Below are positions 51,904 to 61,735 of a stretch of DNA of 64,000 nucleotides, one piece after another. A program made the translations under genes and the position numbers. Below the pieces are notes generated by a model, which was not told where the DNA came from, ran no database searches, and saw only the letters and a program-made list of their open reading frames with translations. The stretch's first letter is position 1. The number at the start of each line of letters is the position of its first letter. The stretch is from Symbiodinium natans. Lineage: Eukaryota > Sar > Dinophyceae > Suessiales > Symbiodiniaceae. The stretch is from assembly GCA_905221605.1 (NCBI GenBank), contig CAJNDS010002191.1, forward strand, positions 972,526 through 1,036,525, read 5' to 3'.

Positions 51904-52240
51904 TCGAGAACTGTCAAGTAGAGCAGAAAGCGGGCACCGTCACGTCTTGAAAGCAGAAGGCCGCGAAAGTCGGCCGACAAAATAAACCCGAAAATGTCCA
52001 AGCGCGCCTCAACCAGCCGCGGTAAGCGGGCCAAATAAAATGCCCTGGGTCGCAAGCGCAGCGCGACAAAAGGCGCAGCAGGCCACTCGGGCTCAGGATC
52101 GGTGCCAGCAGAGTCAGCAAAAGAATCTGTAGACAAAGTGGACTCTGAACCCATGGGCCGGCTGACAGCCGGAGGTTGGAACTGGGGCCTGTTCGACAAA
52201 GACCTGTTTAGGCCCCACACACGATTCAGGAACAGAGCCC

Positions 52241-52469
52241 ACAAAAGATTGACCAGCTCAAAGCGATGTGAGCCACAAGTACTTCATGCCATGAGTGTCT
52301 CAAAAAGGTTGCATGAGAAAACTCAAAACGGTCAATCAAACAATCATGTCAGAAAGGTTTGTGAATTTCCGGCATGTATCTCTTTTGGTACTTTTTTCAA
52401 AAGCACACAAAAGAAAGGCCTATTTAATTTAGAGTGGAATGTTACGTCCGCAAGCGGAAGTATTCCTTC
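52241..52469 (-). repeat. DIRS-3 repeat A1 (left end)
   Basis: 229 bp, same as 43699-43927; outer edge at 52469 abuts the split DIRS-2 gag. Confidence 0.9.
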
Positions 52470-53614
52470 TTGTTGCATGCGGACGCTCCCTGGTAACGCA
52501 GGCCCTCGGGTAGCCATTCCGACTTGCCAGCCCCGTAACCTTTCCCTATGCCAGCCTTCTCCTTGCCCTTGGGTGAGGGTTTGCCCTTTCCGGACCATGA
52601 CTCGAAGCCCCTAGGGCTCCAAAAGGACTTCCCCTTGCCCGGCTTGCCCTTGTTTGGAGCATGCTCGTACGGATGACTACGGTTGCCTTTTCCCAATCGC
52701 AACTTTCCTCCACCTTCAAAATCCCCCAAAGGAAGGAGCGCAACGATCAAATCGTAATCCTGCAGCACCGAACAAATCCTGGCATCCAAAGGCAAAGTCC
52801 CCGATGCGTCTGCACGAACCTCTGCTCCTGCCTCGGACATCTTTGCGAACGCCAACTTGTCAGCTCGCAGAATCTGCCTCAAGGAAACCTTACGGTAACC
52901 CTGTTGAGCTGGTTTGGTGAGGTACTTGAAAAGCGAGGAGACGTAGGCCTCATGCTTGTCCCAACTAATCAGCTTGGCGAATGCATATGCAACTCCTCGC
53001 CTTCTAAGGGCGTTTAACACCTGGAGGGATCCCTCTATGTCACGATCTTCCATGCCAGAGGACTCCGTAACTTTGAGTTTGCCCCCTTCGAGGGAGAGGC
53101 TGGTGGTCAACGGCTTCAAGTTCTGAACTTCCTCCTCGCGGCTGTGGCATTTTTCCGGGCCAATGTACTTAAGGCATCGGTTTTCCCACTGCTGAACGGT
53201 CATGTCCAACAAGGCATGACTAGGCTCTAACTGGCCAGTCAGGGAAATCCCCGAAAGCTGAGTGCGCAACTGGTCCATGCGTGCATTACGCTCAGCGAGT
53301 CCCACCTTCTTAGGTGAAACACCTTCGGATGGTTCTGCCATGTCCTTGAGGGAGGCTACCAACATCGTCTGGGCCTCAAGAATCAACCGTCTCAATGATG
53401 CCTTCTCGCCCACCGTAAGGTCTGCCAATACTGCTGTGCTCCATGTGTCGAAATCCGATTGAGCCAGGAGTTGCCCCGGCTGGACCACGCAAAAGGCTAA
53501 CTGAGCCAAGGTTTTGACCCCTTTAGCAGTCAGTGCATCAACGACCCGCTTGGTTAGCAAAATCTCCTCTGCTCACTGGAGGAAGTAAGGGGCCGAATCC
53601 ACGGAACTTGTCAT
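52470..53614 (-). CDS. DIRS-2 Gag-like protein, 5' part, with early TGA
   Basis: ATG at 53614 (MTSSVDSAPYFLQ), a TGA at 53575-53573, then an open frame LLTKRVVDALTAKGVKTLAQ.. to ..GLRYQGASACNK at the DIRS-3 junction. The TGA stands where DIRS-3 Gag has Arg (FKERCDK), so it is probably CGA mutated to TGA. Without it and without DIRS-3 the Gag would be 429 codons. The Lys/Gly-rich stretch (KGKPGKGKSFWSPRG) precedes the finger encoded at 43440-43303. Confidence 0.7.
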
Positions 53615-54388
53615 GGCCGCTACAAGCTAGACGAGCCAAACAAACACTCGCAAGCAGAGACCTCACACCCTGAGTCTACGCAATGGCATGACAGCAAACT
53701 CACCCTGCTATTTTCCAACGGAGCTTGTGCTCACCATCTCCCATCAGGGGAAACTGGCACTGAGAGAAACATTTAGCACACTAAGAATAAGCATGTGCTC
53801 TAACCATAGGAACGCGGCGGTAATGATCTCCAAAAGCTCTACCGCACAAAAACAAAGCAAGACCCAAGTGTGTGTGCAGGACCTTGACTCGCAGGGTGAG
53901 TCCAGTACAAGGGACTCTCCGAATTCTCCTTCTCTAAATCAGAAGCATCTGAAACGGTTCCAGCCTCAAGCAAAGTGGCCGCTTCTAGTTTGGTCAGGAA
54001 ATTTGCCTAACGCAACCGCTTTCAGAATGATGATGTGCTCACGCAACGCAGCACTGCAGCTTCCGACCGTAGCGTCTGATCCTGTAGCACGCGTGATGAC
54101 CAAGAACACGCTCAGTCTTCCTTAGCATGCTGAATTTGGAGCACCACACCAGAGTGGTCGCCTTGAGAGAATGACTAGACAATGGCTTCTCTAAATCAGA
54201 ACTTTTTTTTTTTTGGACTGACGCCTCTTTACTACATCAGTAGCACAGTAGGCCGGTCTTGTTGGGCTCGACGTAAAGGGTGAAACAAAGTCAGCGCACA
54301 CAATCCGCCAGACACACCAAGCAACCACCAAGCAAACAAACACCAAAGAAACAAAGCGAGCAATCGCGCTGAACTACTAGATACCCCA
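53615..54388. other. No gene recognised; poly-T tract
   Basis: The recombinase ORF expected upstream of DIRS-2 gag is absent, so DIRS-2 lacks its 5' part. A 12-base T run lies at about 54202-54213. CTTCTCTAAATCAGAA occurs at 53929-53944 and 54186-54201, flanking 241 bp of unknown sequence. Confidence 0.4.
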
Positions 54389-56310
54389 CGGACTCAGTAC
54401 TCGAAGTCGTCAATGAAGTCCCGGTTCACAAGGAAGCACAGAGCTTGTGGGGGAATCGCAAATTGCGACGTTGCCAGATTCTCAAAACCACCATCATGTA
54501 GCCACTGGTGCGACAGCGGTTATTCAAACCGAGGTCATCAGAAGAGGTTCGGATCACGTACTCGTTGTCAAGGACAGACAACCGACACTCAATGGCGAAA
54601 GGATGTTGCAAGTCAGACTCCCTAGGGGGGATGAAAGATGTGCATATGCCCCATGGTGGTCAGCCAGTGGGGACTTAACAGCAAGAACAATCAAGGCAAG
54701 ACCAGCCCAAGGCACTCCATGGTGGTCAGCCAGTGGAGTAGCCCCGAGCTCTGGGTGCTCCATTCACCTTGGCGTACAAGTGCCCACCCAGAGAGGTGTC
54801 CGCGCCCGGCACAGGGGGCATATGCCCCATGGAGGTCAGACAGTGGGGACTTAACAGCAAGAACAATCAGAGCAGGACCGGCCCAGAGCACTCCATGGTG
54901 GTCAGCCAGTGGAGTAGCTCCGAGCACAGGGTTCTCCAGTCAACCTGGCGTACAAGTGCCCACCCAGAGAGGTGCCCGCACACGGCCAGAGGGGGGGCGA
55001 GAGTAGCTGCAGCTACCGATTCCACGGGGAGAGTCCACAGCGAGTTACCAAACCCTTAACGCCACAGGGTTTATAATGACAACGAGGAACCTCCCAGTCC
55101 AGGCATCTCACACAAGGCCACGCAACCTTGGCGCTGGCCTGCGCATCGGCACGCATCAAGTCCCTCCAAGCCCAAACCCGCGAGGTACGTCGGCAAGGAG
55201 ATGGGAGGGCTCACATCACATTGGTGCCGAAGTGCAAGGATCTCCATGGTATTGCTACTTTGATCCAATCAGAGCCTTCAGGTAACATCCACGCGGGCGG
55301 GGAGCCCACTTGCCCTGCCGCAGGCCAAGCTCAGACGAGGGTGACCCTCTAGAGTCTCAAGAGGGCCAGGTTGTTCTACAAGTGGGGAGTGGCTCCCTGC
55401 CAAGTCAGCGGGTGCATAATCTCCACGTAGAAGTGTCCACAGCCAGCGCGCCGAACTGCTAGGTCACCCTGTGCACTCAGTACTCGAAATCGTCGAAGAG
55501 GCCGGGAGCACACATGTAGCACCGAGTGCGCAGGTGCGTCGCAAAAGGCGACGTTGCCAGATTCACAAAACCACCATCATGCAGCCACCGATGCGAATAC
55601 ATTCAGCACCAGCCAAGGCCGTTCACGAGAAGGTTCACAAGTCCGCCATCACAGGTGGGGCATAGTCGTGCCTTGGCACGGGACGTTGCAGGCGTCAACC
55701 TTCTTGATCCGAAGTATAAAGTTGCCCCATGGTGGTCAGCCAGTGGGGACTTAACGGCAAGAACAAAGGGTAGGACCAGCCCAGAGCACTCCATGGTGGT
55801 CAGCCAGTGGAGCCTCTCCGAGCACAAGGCGCAACGTTCTTTTGACTCTCAAGAGTCTCGTCCGACGGCCAAAGCAGGCTTGACTGCTTCGTTCCAATCA
55901 GAGCCATCAGGTAAACCCAAGCAGGCGGGGACCCCACCTGCCCCGCAGGAAGCGGGGAGAGTCCCCCAGTCGAAACTTCGCACTCAAGGCCAAGCAACTA
56001 TCTCCTTGGCCGGTGAGGGTTGAGGGTTCAATAACCAGAATCAGACCCTCCATGCCCAAACCGACAGACGTCGGCGAGGAGATGTGAGGGCTCACATCAC
56101 GCTTGGCCACCTACCGATGGGGAGGTAGTCATGTATGGCTGCTGTGACGCAAGCAGAGATATACACCCAAGCAGGCAGGGAACCCCGCAGCAACCCAAGC
56201 ACAGGCGAGAATGGCTCTCGTGAAGGCCAGGTTGTCCACAGGTGCTCGATGGCACATTGCCAGGGAAGTGGAAACCTGATCTCCGCGTAGAAGTGTCCAC
56301 AGCCCAGAAG
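54389..56310. repeat. Diverged tandem repeat array (about 1-kb units with a shorter internal repeat)
   Basis: A block starting ACTCAGTACTCGAA and including GCGACGTTGCCAGATTC..AAAACCACCATCATG occurs at about 54395 and again at about 55470; GTAGAAGTGTCCACAGCC ends units near 55440 and 56305; GGGCTCACATCAC recurs at about 55208 and 56087. Inside, CATGGTGGTCAGCCAGTGG recurs at about 54651, 54719, 54894, 55729 and 55792, with a variant near 54830. No coding signal. Confidence 0.7.
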
Positions 56311-56699
56311 CAGCATCCCCTAGCTGGTCTCTCCCAATTGGCATGACGCCGTTGTACGACAAGGGGGTGTCACCGTCCAGACGAGAGATGGTCAACACTC
56401 AAGTCCGAGGGGTTCACACACGGTCGTAGCACATAGAAGCGGGCAACCTGCCCACCTAGAGGGGGCAGAGGAAAGGAAGATTGGCCGTTTTACCGATGAC
56501 AAAGCTGGAACATCCAGGCAGGACCGGTCCAGGGTAGTCCGTGGCAGATGGCCAGTGGAGCAACCACGAAAGAAAGGCCCCCCGTTCCCACAGGCACACC
56601 GCGGGGCCGACCCAGAAGGGTGTTTAGACAAGCACGATCCAATCCGTGGCATAGACCACGAGAGGGTTGCCAAACCAAGAGTATCCCGAGAACGCCTCC

Positions 56700-58516
56700 C
56701 TGTACGGCTGGGCATGACCTGCATTGGAGGCAGCTCTTGCTCATCAACCCCCCACTCAGGGATGCCGTCCGGAATGGTGATACGCATGTATCTTGTCATT
56801 GAGGTTTGGGCCGCGAGCCACATCACCCGGACAGCTTCCTGGATTTGCCTGTACTGCACAACACCTTCGTCCTTATACTGAAAGGGGAAGGAGGTAACCG
56901 CAGCACGCAGGGCCGAAGGATCAGGGTCCTTGGGGGTGCCATGACAGTACATCCTAAACCAGAAGCTGTTGAGTCGCTGCTTGGTTGGATGTTTGGCTCG
57001 CGTCATACCACGCATTTTGGGGACGTTGGGGCCCATGCTTGGTGGGTGTGGTGCTGATCCCTTTCCAATGCGCATCAAAGATGACTGGCAGCCGGAAAGG
57101 GGCGGAGACATCCACTTCTCGCAAAGCTGCAAGGTCAGTGGTTCGCAGCTCCGAGAAGCGCCAATCATTCACCTGTGCCTCGGGTTCGTCCTCCGCGTCT
57201 GACATGTCATCCATCGGGCAGGGAGAGCCTTCGTTAGTTTCGGAAGAGATGCTGACGACCTCCGGCGAGGTTCCTGCAGTGTTCGCTTCCACAGGCGCAG
57301 CACAGGGCGAGGAGAGCAAGCACTCTAGGGGCAACACTCGCCGTAGAAAAACAGCCATTCTGTGAGAAGTGTCAGGCCATTCCAAGTTGAAAACTGACCA
57401 AAAATGTTCAATGTTTTGGTTGGCCACCGAGGCCGCAAGAGCAAGCCGGATGGCGTCAAGGAAATGGGCAGGGGGGAGGTCCGGCCTAAATTCTTGAATG
57501 CCTTTGCCCAAGTGTCTGTGTGCCCTGCAGCGTGATGCCTAGGAACGTATTCAGGCAGGGCTGGGCAAGCCTGGCCGTTTCCACGTCCGTGTGCTTAGCA
57601 GCTGCGGCCCATGCCTGCAAGGCTTCCTGGGAGGCTTGGCCAGTGACTTGTGGCAGTCCACTGTGCGCGTCCATCACATATTTGGTAGTAGGGCACGTGG
57701 GAGCGCGGCCAGCCAAGAAGGCCACCATGGCTGCAGGCGGCACATTGATCTGCAGGTCAGTAATTTTATTGTCAGATTTAGGAAAACCAATAACAATGGG
57801 CAGCCCTGCCGTACGCTCCAGGGGACCTTTTTGGTGGGACTCGAATGCGAGCAGAAGTGCACCCAGCCAATAATCTGGGTCAGCGTAGCTGAGCATTGCA
57901 GGAAAACTGGCATTGATGACACTCGGCAAGTCCGACACCGCAGAGAAAAGATCCGCGATGTACTGCGCTGTGGTAAGAAAGCCATACCCCACCAGGGACT
58001 CCGAAAGCCTCGCTTTGTCCAGCTGCGGGACCGGGCAATCCAACATTTCAGGTCGAAATGCTGCAATGCCGACAATCTAAGGCACTGCGTGATGATAGAG
58101 TCATAAACCTTCAAATACGCTGCCGGAAACGTTTCAGGCAGATGCAGTAGCGTGTCAGCGATTCCGATCAGCATAGCCGAGTCTTGCAGCTGGTTCGGTA
58201 CGCCGTTCAAAAACACCTCATAGGCCCTATATGCCCGAAGCTGCTGGCAGTGTGTTGTGAGGTGTTGCGAGTCACGCAGGTTCATGTAGGGCCGAGGTTT
58301 GACATTCTTACCAAAGTGATGTTCCGCTGCAAGTGCGCGCCACATGAGATCACAGACCGAGACTGTGTTGCTCTGCATGATGGGTGCGCAGGCTGGGGCG
58401 CTGCCGCTGGGCTCGCTAGGCCCTCGAGGCTTGGCTTTTGGTGGTTCCAGCTGCTGAGAGCCGTCTTTGTCCAAAGCGAGAGGCCGACTTTTCTTGCGAG
58501 CTTGGACAGCGGGCAC
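56700..58516 (-). pseudogene. Unknown protein gene with three frameshifts
   Basis: Four consecutive - frames read like one protein: from 58516 MPAVQARKKSRPLALDKDG.. to ..LRLSALQHFDLKC; from 58046 LDKARLSESLVGYGFLTTAQ.. to ..CLNTFLGITLQGTQ; from 57511 FLDAIRLALAASVANQNIEH.. to ..VIFDAHWKGISTTPTK; and from about 57040 TRAKHPTKQRLNSFWFRMYC.. to about 56700. Shifts lie near 58040, 57505 and 57040. I recognise no family. It follows the helicase and low-complexity ORFs in the same orientation, so it may belong to the same unit. Alternatives are unrecognised introns. Confidence 0.45.
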
Positions 58517-58710
58517 AGGCCTGGCGGGGATGGGCGTCAGGCCATGGGAAGAGATCCGATTTTGGTTCCGTCAGGCCAAGTGAGTCCGTGGGAGACTTAG
58601 CGCAAGGGGGCTGTGACGCCTCAACATCCGGAGATGCTGTGTGCGTGGGCCGTGTCCGGGGGCTGGGTGGACGTCGTACGCCAGGCGGCGGGTCCCTAAT
58701 GTTGCCGCCA

Positions 58711-59346
58711 CTACGGGGTGGACACGAGGGCGGCGCTACCCCCTCCGATCCTGTGATCAACTTCACGAGAGGGAGTCGTCACACAAGCATCCAGAGCAAT
58801 AGGACTCGCGGCCGGCACAACCGCAGGCTCTTTCGGCGCAGGCTCCTTTGGCAGTGGTCCTCTCTCCCGCGTTGGGGTGCCGCAAGGGGTTCGGGAAACG
58901 TCCCGTCTAGCTGGCGGAGGCGGGCTGACAGCTGCCGCAATGGAGCCCCTCGCGGCCCGAGGCTGGAGCCATGGTGCACCCCACCGCTCGCCATGGCGCG
59001 CGTTTGTGGTAGCCTCGCCTTGGGCTGGCGACTGCTGCGGCGTAGGAACCTCGACTGCAGTAGCAACTACCACGTCGGGACTGTTACTACCCGCGGGCAC
59101 AGGGCTGTTTCCCGGAGAGTCCACATCAATCGCAGTTTCGGAGGCAGCCTTACCCGTACGAACAGGTAAGAGGTGAAGACCACGGGGGGCTCGCAGTATG
59201 CCGGCCTTGTGTTCGAAAGCCGGGTCAGCGCGTTGAGCCGATCCCCGCTTGGGCGGCATCCTAATGCTGGTGTCCCCTAGCAAGCAGGTGAGGTACTGGG
59301 CGACCCCATCTCCTTCCCTCACCGGCTGGAAGGGGACACAATACAC
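58711..59346 (-). CDS. Pro/Ala-rich low-complexity protein downstream of helicase
   Basis: 211 residues (MYCVPFQPVREGDGVAQYLT..) overlapping the helicase 3' end by 28 bp in another frame. The first 60 residues look folded; the rest is Pro/Ala/Arg-rich (PPPPARRDVSRTP, PKEPAPKEPAVVP). No motif recognised. The stretch 58517-58710 continues Pro-rich in another frame, so it may link to the gene downstream. Confidence 0.4.
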   Translation of the reverse strand: MYCVPFQPVREGDGVAQYLTCLLGDTSIRMPPKRGSAQRADPAFEHKAGILRAPRGLHLLPVRTGKAASETAIDVDSPGNSPVPAGSNSPDVVVATAVEVPTPQQSPAQGEATTNARHGERWGAPWLQPRAARGSIAAAVSPPPPARRDVSRTPCGTPTRERGPLPKEPAPKEPAVVPAASPIALDACVTTPSREVDHRIGGGSAALVSTP

Positions 59347-61466
59347 AGCATTGGGCAGGGGCTCCAGGACGAAGCCGCGCGTTTGCAGACTAACAATGGT
59401 GCCCGAGTAGGAGTCGGAGGTGAAAGAGGGACTCCCCCATCCTTCTTGCTGAAGTGTGCGGTAAAAACCTCCCGCTTATCTCCCCAGGTGGCCTTCAAAG
59501 CCCACGCTTGATGCAGGGGTGGTGTTCCAAAGAGGTCCAGCCCAACTTTGCGTTCCGCAGGCAGCACGATGCTGGCTACTGTCCGTTCTCGGAAGGCTTG
59601 CTTGTGTAATGCCGTTGCAATGCCAGGGCCATCCATGCTCCACAAGCTGGCTTGTGTGCGCACATATTCAGCGCATTCAATTAGGCCCCCGGTTGCGCAG
59701 GCCGCCATTTGGAAGCATGCACCTATACCATCAGAGTAGTGCGGTGCCACGAAAACCAAAGCCCCAAGCCCTCTCGTGAAGGAGGAGGTGGCTCGGGCAA
59801 ACCCTGCCTCGCTACTAAACAGGAATCCAGAAGCCCGACATGTCACAAAGACACATATCCCAAATGTGGGGCCAGTGGAGCAGGCCGTGGTGATAGCGCC
59901 GAAGAAGCGTTTAAGGGACCCTATGCGATTCATGAGGAAGGTCCGAAACGTCACAAGGCTCCAAGTGTTGGGCGCGCCAGTCAGCGGGAAGTCTTCCGCG
60001 GTTTGGCAGGCTTCAAGTAGGCTCATATCGTCATCGCCCAGTGGGTCTGCGGGGAGACTCAACTGCAGCATAAACTTCATTTGGGTAACAATCCTGGCAT
60101 ACTGAGAGACCATCCCGATAGGGGAGTCAGGATAGACCTGGTGCCCAAAAGTGAGCACAATGTCCGCCAGGACCATGCTGAGGTCGTAGCTTCTGCCTAT
60201 TTTGGTTTGGGTCTCATCCTGATCTTGCACCCGTACCCATCGACACGTTTCCATCCACCTGCCTGCAAGGCTACGCAGTGGCCGCCCGAGCAGGTGCTGC
60301 ATCGTGGGACCTGGTGGCATACGTAGCCGAGGGACCCTGCCTATCAGCTCGAAGCGGCACGCCTCCGAGTACCGACATGCGTATAGAATGGCAGCAATCT
60401 CAGGAGGGAGGCGCATGGATGAACAGAGCGAGAGGTTGACAGCCGGTCCGACAATGGCCTTCAGCCCGGCGGCCTGCATGACTGTCTCGGCTTGCTTCGG
60501 TTTGACGATGCTTAGACAGAGAATCGATTCCAGCATCGAGACCGCTGAGAACAATACCTCAGACGCTCCAGAGGAACGGTGGGGCTTGCCCCAAGAGGGC
60601 ATCTCGCCTTGTCCCTTTTTCCACGGGCCGGAACTTTGGGCCGTTTGCCGCAAAAGGGCCGCAGGCAAGGTGGCTGGCGTGTGGAGGTCGGCAGGGACCG
60701 CATTGAGGCCACAAATCTTTTGCTCCAACAACTCCGTGACGAAGTGGTAATTGGGTCGCGATCCTCCAGCGGGCTGTCTGTGGTCGCCAATCATGACATC
60801 AAGTGCATGCTTGATGTGCGCCAGAATGGTGTTGGAACCAGGCGTGCCCAATTGCTGGGCTTCATCTCGGAGGAGCAACTCAACATCCTTTAGACGGTTA
60901 ATGAGCTGCGAGTAGGGAAAGCTAAGCCTTGCCACAATCGTACCATGTGTCGTGGCTACAAGTAGCCCCCGGTACAAATCGTGCACATCAAAAGGGAGCT
61001 TATGTGTGTCCTTCTCCTTGTTACCCGGTATGCGAACGATGCGGCTGCGAACAAATTCATTGCTAGCAGTCGTGAGCCTATCAACCGCTTCGACATAGGC
61101 CCGAACCGATTCATTGCCATGAGCGGTGTACAGGGTGAGCCGGCTCGTCAGGCACGCAAGGAGTACTCCTAGAAACGCGCAGGATCGTGTCTTCCCGCTG
61201 CCGGGCGCACCCGTTATGAATACAGAAGTACGATTAGCGGCCAGGCCGTACGAGCACGCTCCCAGCAGCGCTGCCAGGTGTCCGTCCGCCCCCCAAAAGG
61301 TATCACAGAGGCACGTAAGGAAGGCGGGACCAACCGCGAGCGCAAAGATGCTGGCTCGAGTCCTCGGATCGTGCTCAGGTGGACGTGAATTAGAGATAGA
61401 GGTTAGGTGACAGGGAGATTCCGGAAGGTTAATACGGGTGGAAAGGCTTACTGGATGGGTGAACAA
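59319..61466 (-). CDS. Superfamily 1 helicase-like protein
   Basis: 715 residues. Walker A is ITGAPGSGKTRS (GxxGxGKT at 86-93), Walker B/DEAQ is VELLLRDEAQQLG (201-204), motif III is MIGDHRQPAGG (227-231) and a motif IV-like Arg is in SSMRLPPEIAAILYACR. DEAQ with GDxxQ is the UPF1/Dna2 branch of SF1. The later part (LADIVLTFGHQVYPDSPIGM..) fits helicase domain 2, but motif V/VI residues are not clear (ASLWSMDGPGIATALHKQ). Spacing to the upstream ORF is 180 bp, same strand. It could be a host helicase copy or part of a mobile unit. Confidence 0.7.
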   Translation of the reverse strand: MFTHPVSLSTRINLPESPCHLTSISNSRPPEHDPRTRASIFALAVGPAFLTCLCDTFWGADGHLAALLGACSYGLAANRTSVFITGAPGSGKTRSCAFLGVLLACLTSRLTLYTAHGNESVRAYVEAVDRLTTASNEFVRSRIVRIPGNKEKDTHKLPFDVHDLYRGLLVATTHGTIVARLSFPYSQLINRLKDVELLLRDEAQQLGTPGSNTILAHIKHALDVMIGDHRQPAGGSRPNYHFVTELLEQKICGLNAVPADLHTPATLPAALLRQTAQSSGPWKKGQGEMPSWGKPHRSSGASEVLFSAVSMLESILCLSIVKPKQAETVMQAAGLKAIVGPAVNLSLCSSMRLPPEIAAILYACRYSEACRFELIGRVPRLRMPPGPTMQHLLGRPLRSLAGRWMETCRWVRVQDQDETQTKIGRSYDLSMVLADIVLTFGHQVYPDSPIGMVSQYARIVTQMKFMLQLSLPADPLGDDDMSLLEACQTAEDFPLTGAPNTWSLVTFRTFLMNRIGSLKRFFGAITTACSTGPTFGICVFVTCRASGFLFSSEAGFARATSSFTRGLGALVFVAPHYSDGIGACFQMAACATGGLIECAEYVRTQASLWSMDGPGIATALHKQAFRERTVASIVLPAERKVGLDLFGTPPLHQAWALKATWGDKREVFTAHFSKKDGGVPLSPPTPTRAPLLVCKRAASSWSPCPMLCIVSPSSR

Positions 61467-61606
61467 GGCTGTGGAACAAGAGTGAGAGAGATGAATGGTA
61501 CGTCCTAAAGGTTAGACAGGATTGGAGATTGAGTGAGCCGGTTAGTACTTCATGGCGGTTCTTGGCACGTGAATTCATCACTTCGTTCTTCGTTCACTCA
61601 CCCCTA

Positions 61607-61735
61607 TAAAATAATATTAAAAGTGGTAAGTTCACGCACGCACTTTTAATAGTATTTTAAAGGGGCCCTTTTTCCCCCTTCATTTAATACTAAATTAAAG
61701 CGTGCGTCCCTTACCTTTAATTTTAGTATTATAAT
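61607..61735. repeat. AT-rich nested palindrome (two hairpins)
   Basis: Hairpin 1 pairs 61607-61625 with 61641-61659; hairpin 2 pairs 61682-61700 with 61714-61735. Their loops are also complementary (GTAAG..ACGCACGC against GCGTGCGT..CTTAC), so the whole is an imperfect inverted repeat around GGGGCCC..TTTCCCCC. It is strongly AT-rich against GC-rich flanks. Confidence 0.75.

Larger units (their letters stand above)
43440..52469 (-). mobile_element. DIRS-3: complete DIRS-like element (9030 bp) inside DIRS-2 gag
   Basis: In - orientation: A1 (52469-52241), recombinase (51903-49582), gag (49079-47871), pol (47870-44169), B1 (44166-43923), A2 (43927-43699), 15-bp gap, B2 (43683-43440). Repeat pairs are 229 and 244 bp and match over their length by eye. 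B1 and A2 overlap by CCTTC; the target carries the same CTTC. Same gene order as DIRS-1 but different repeat sequences, hence a separate family. Confidence 0.88.

Noticed and set aside
53929-54201. SINE-like insertion flanked by a 16-bp direct repeat
   Set aside because: The poly-T run lies outside the second repeat copy rather than inside the insert, and no polymerase III boxes are visible.
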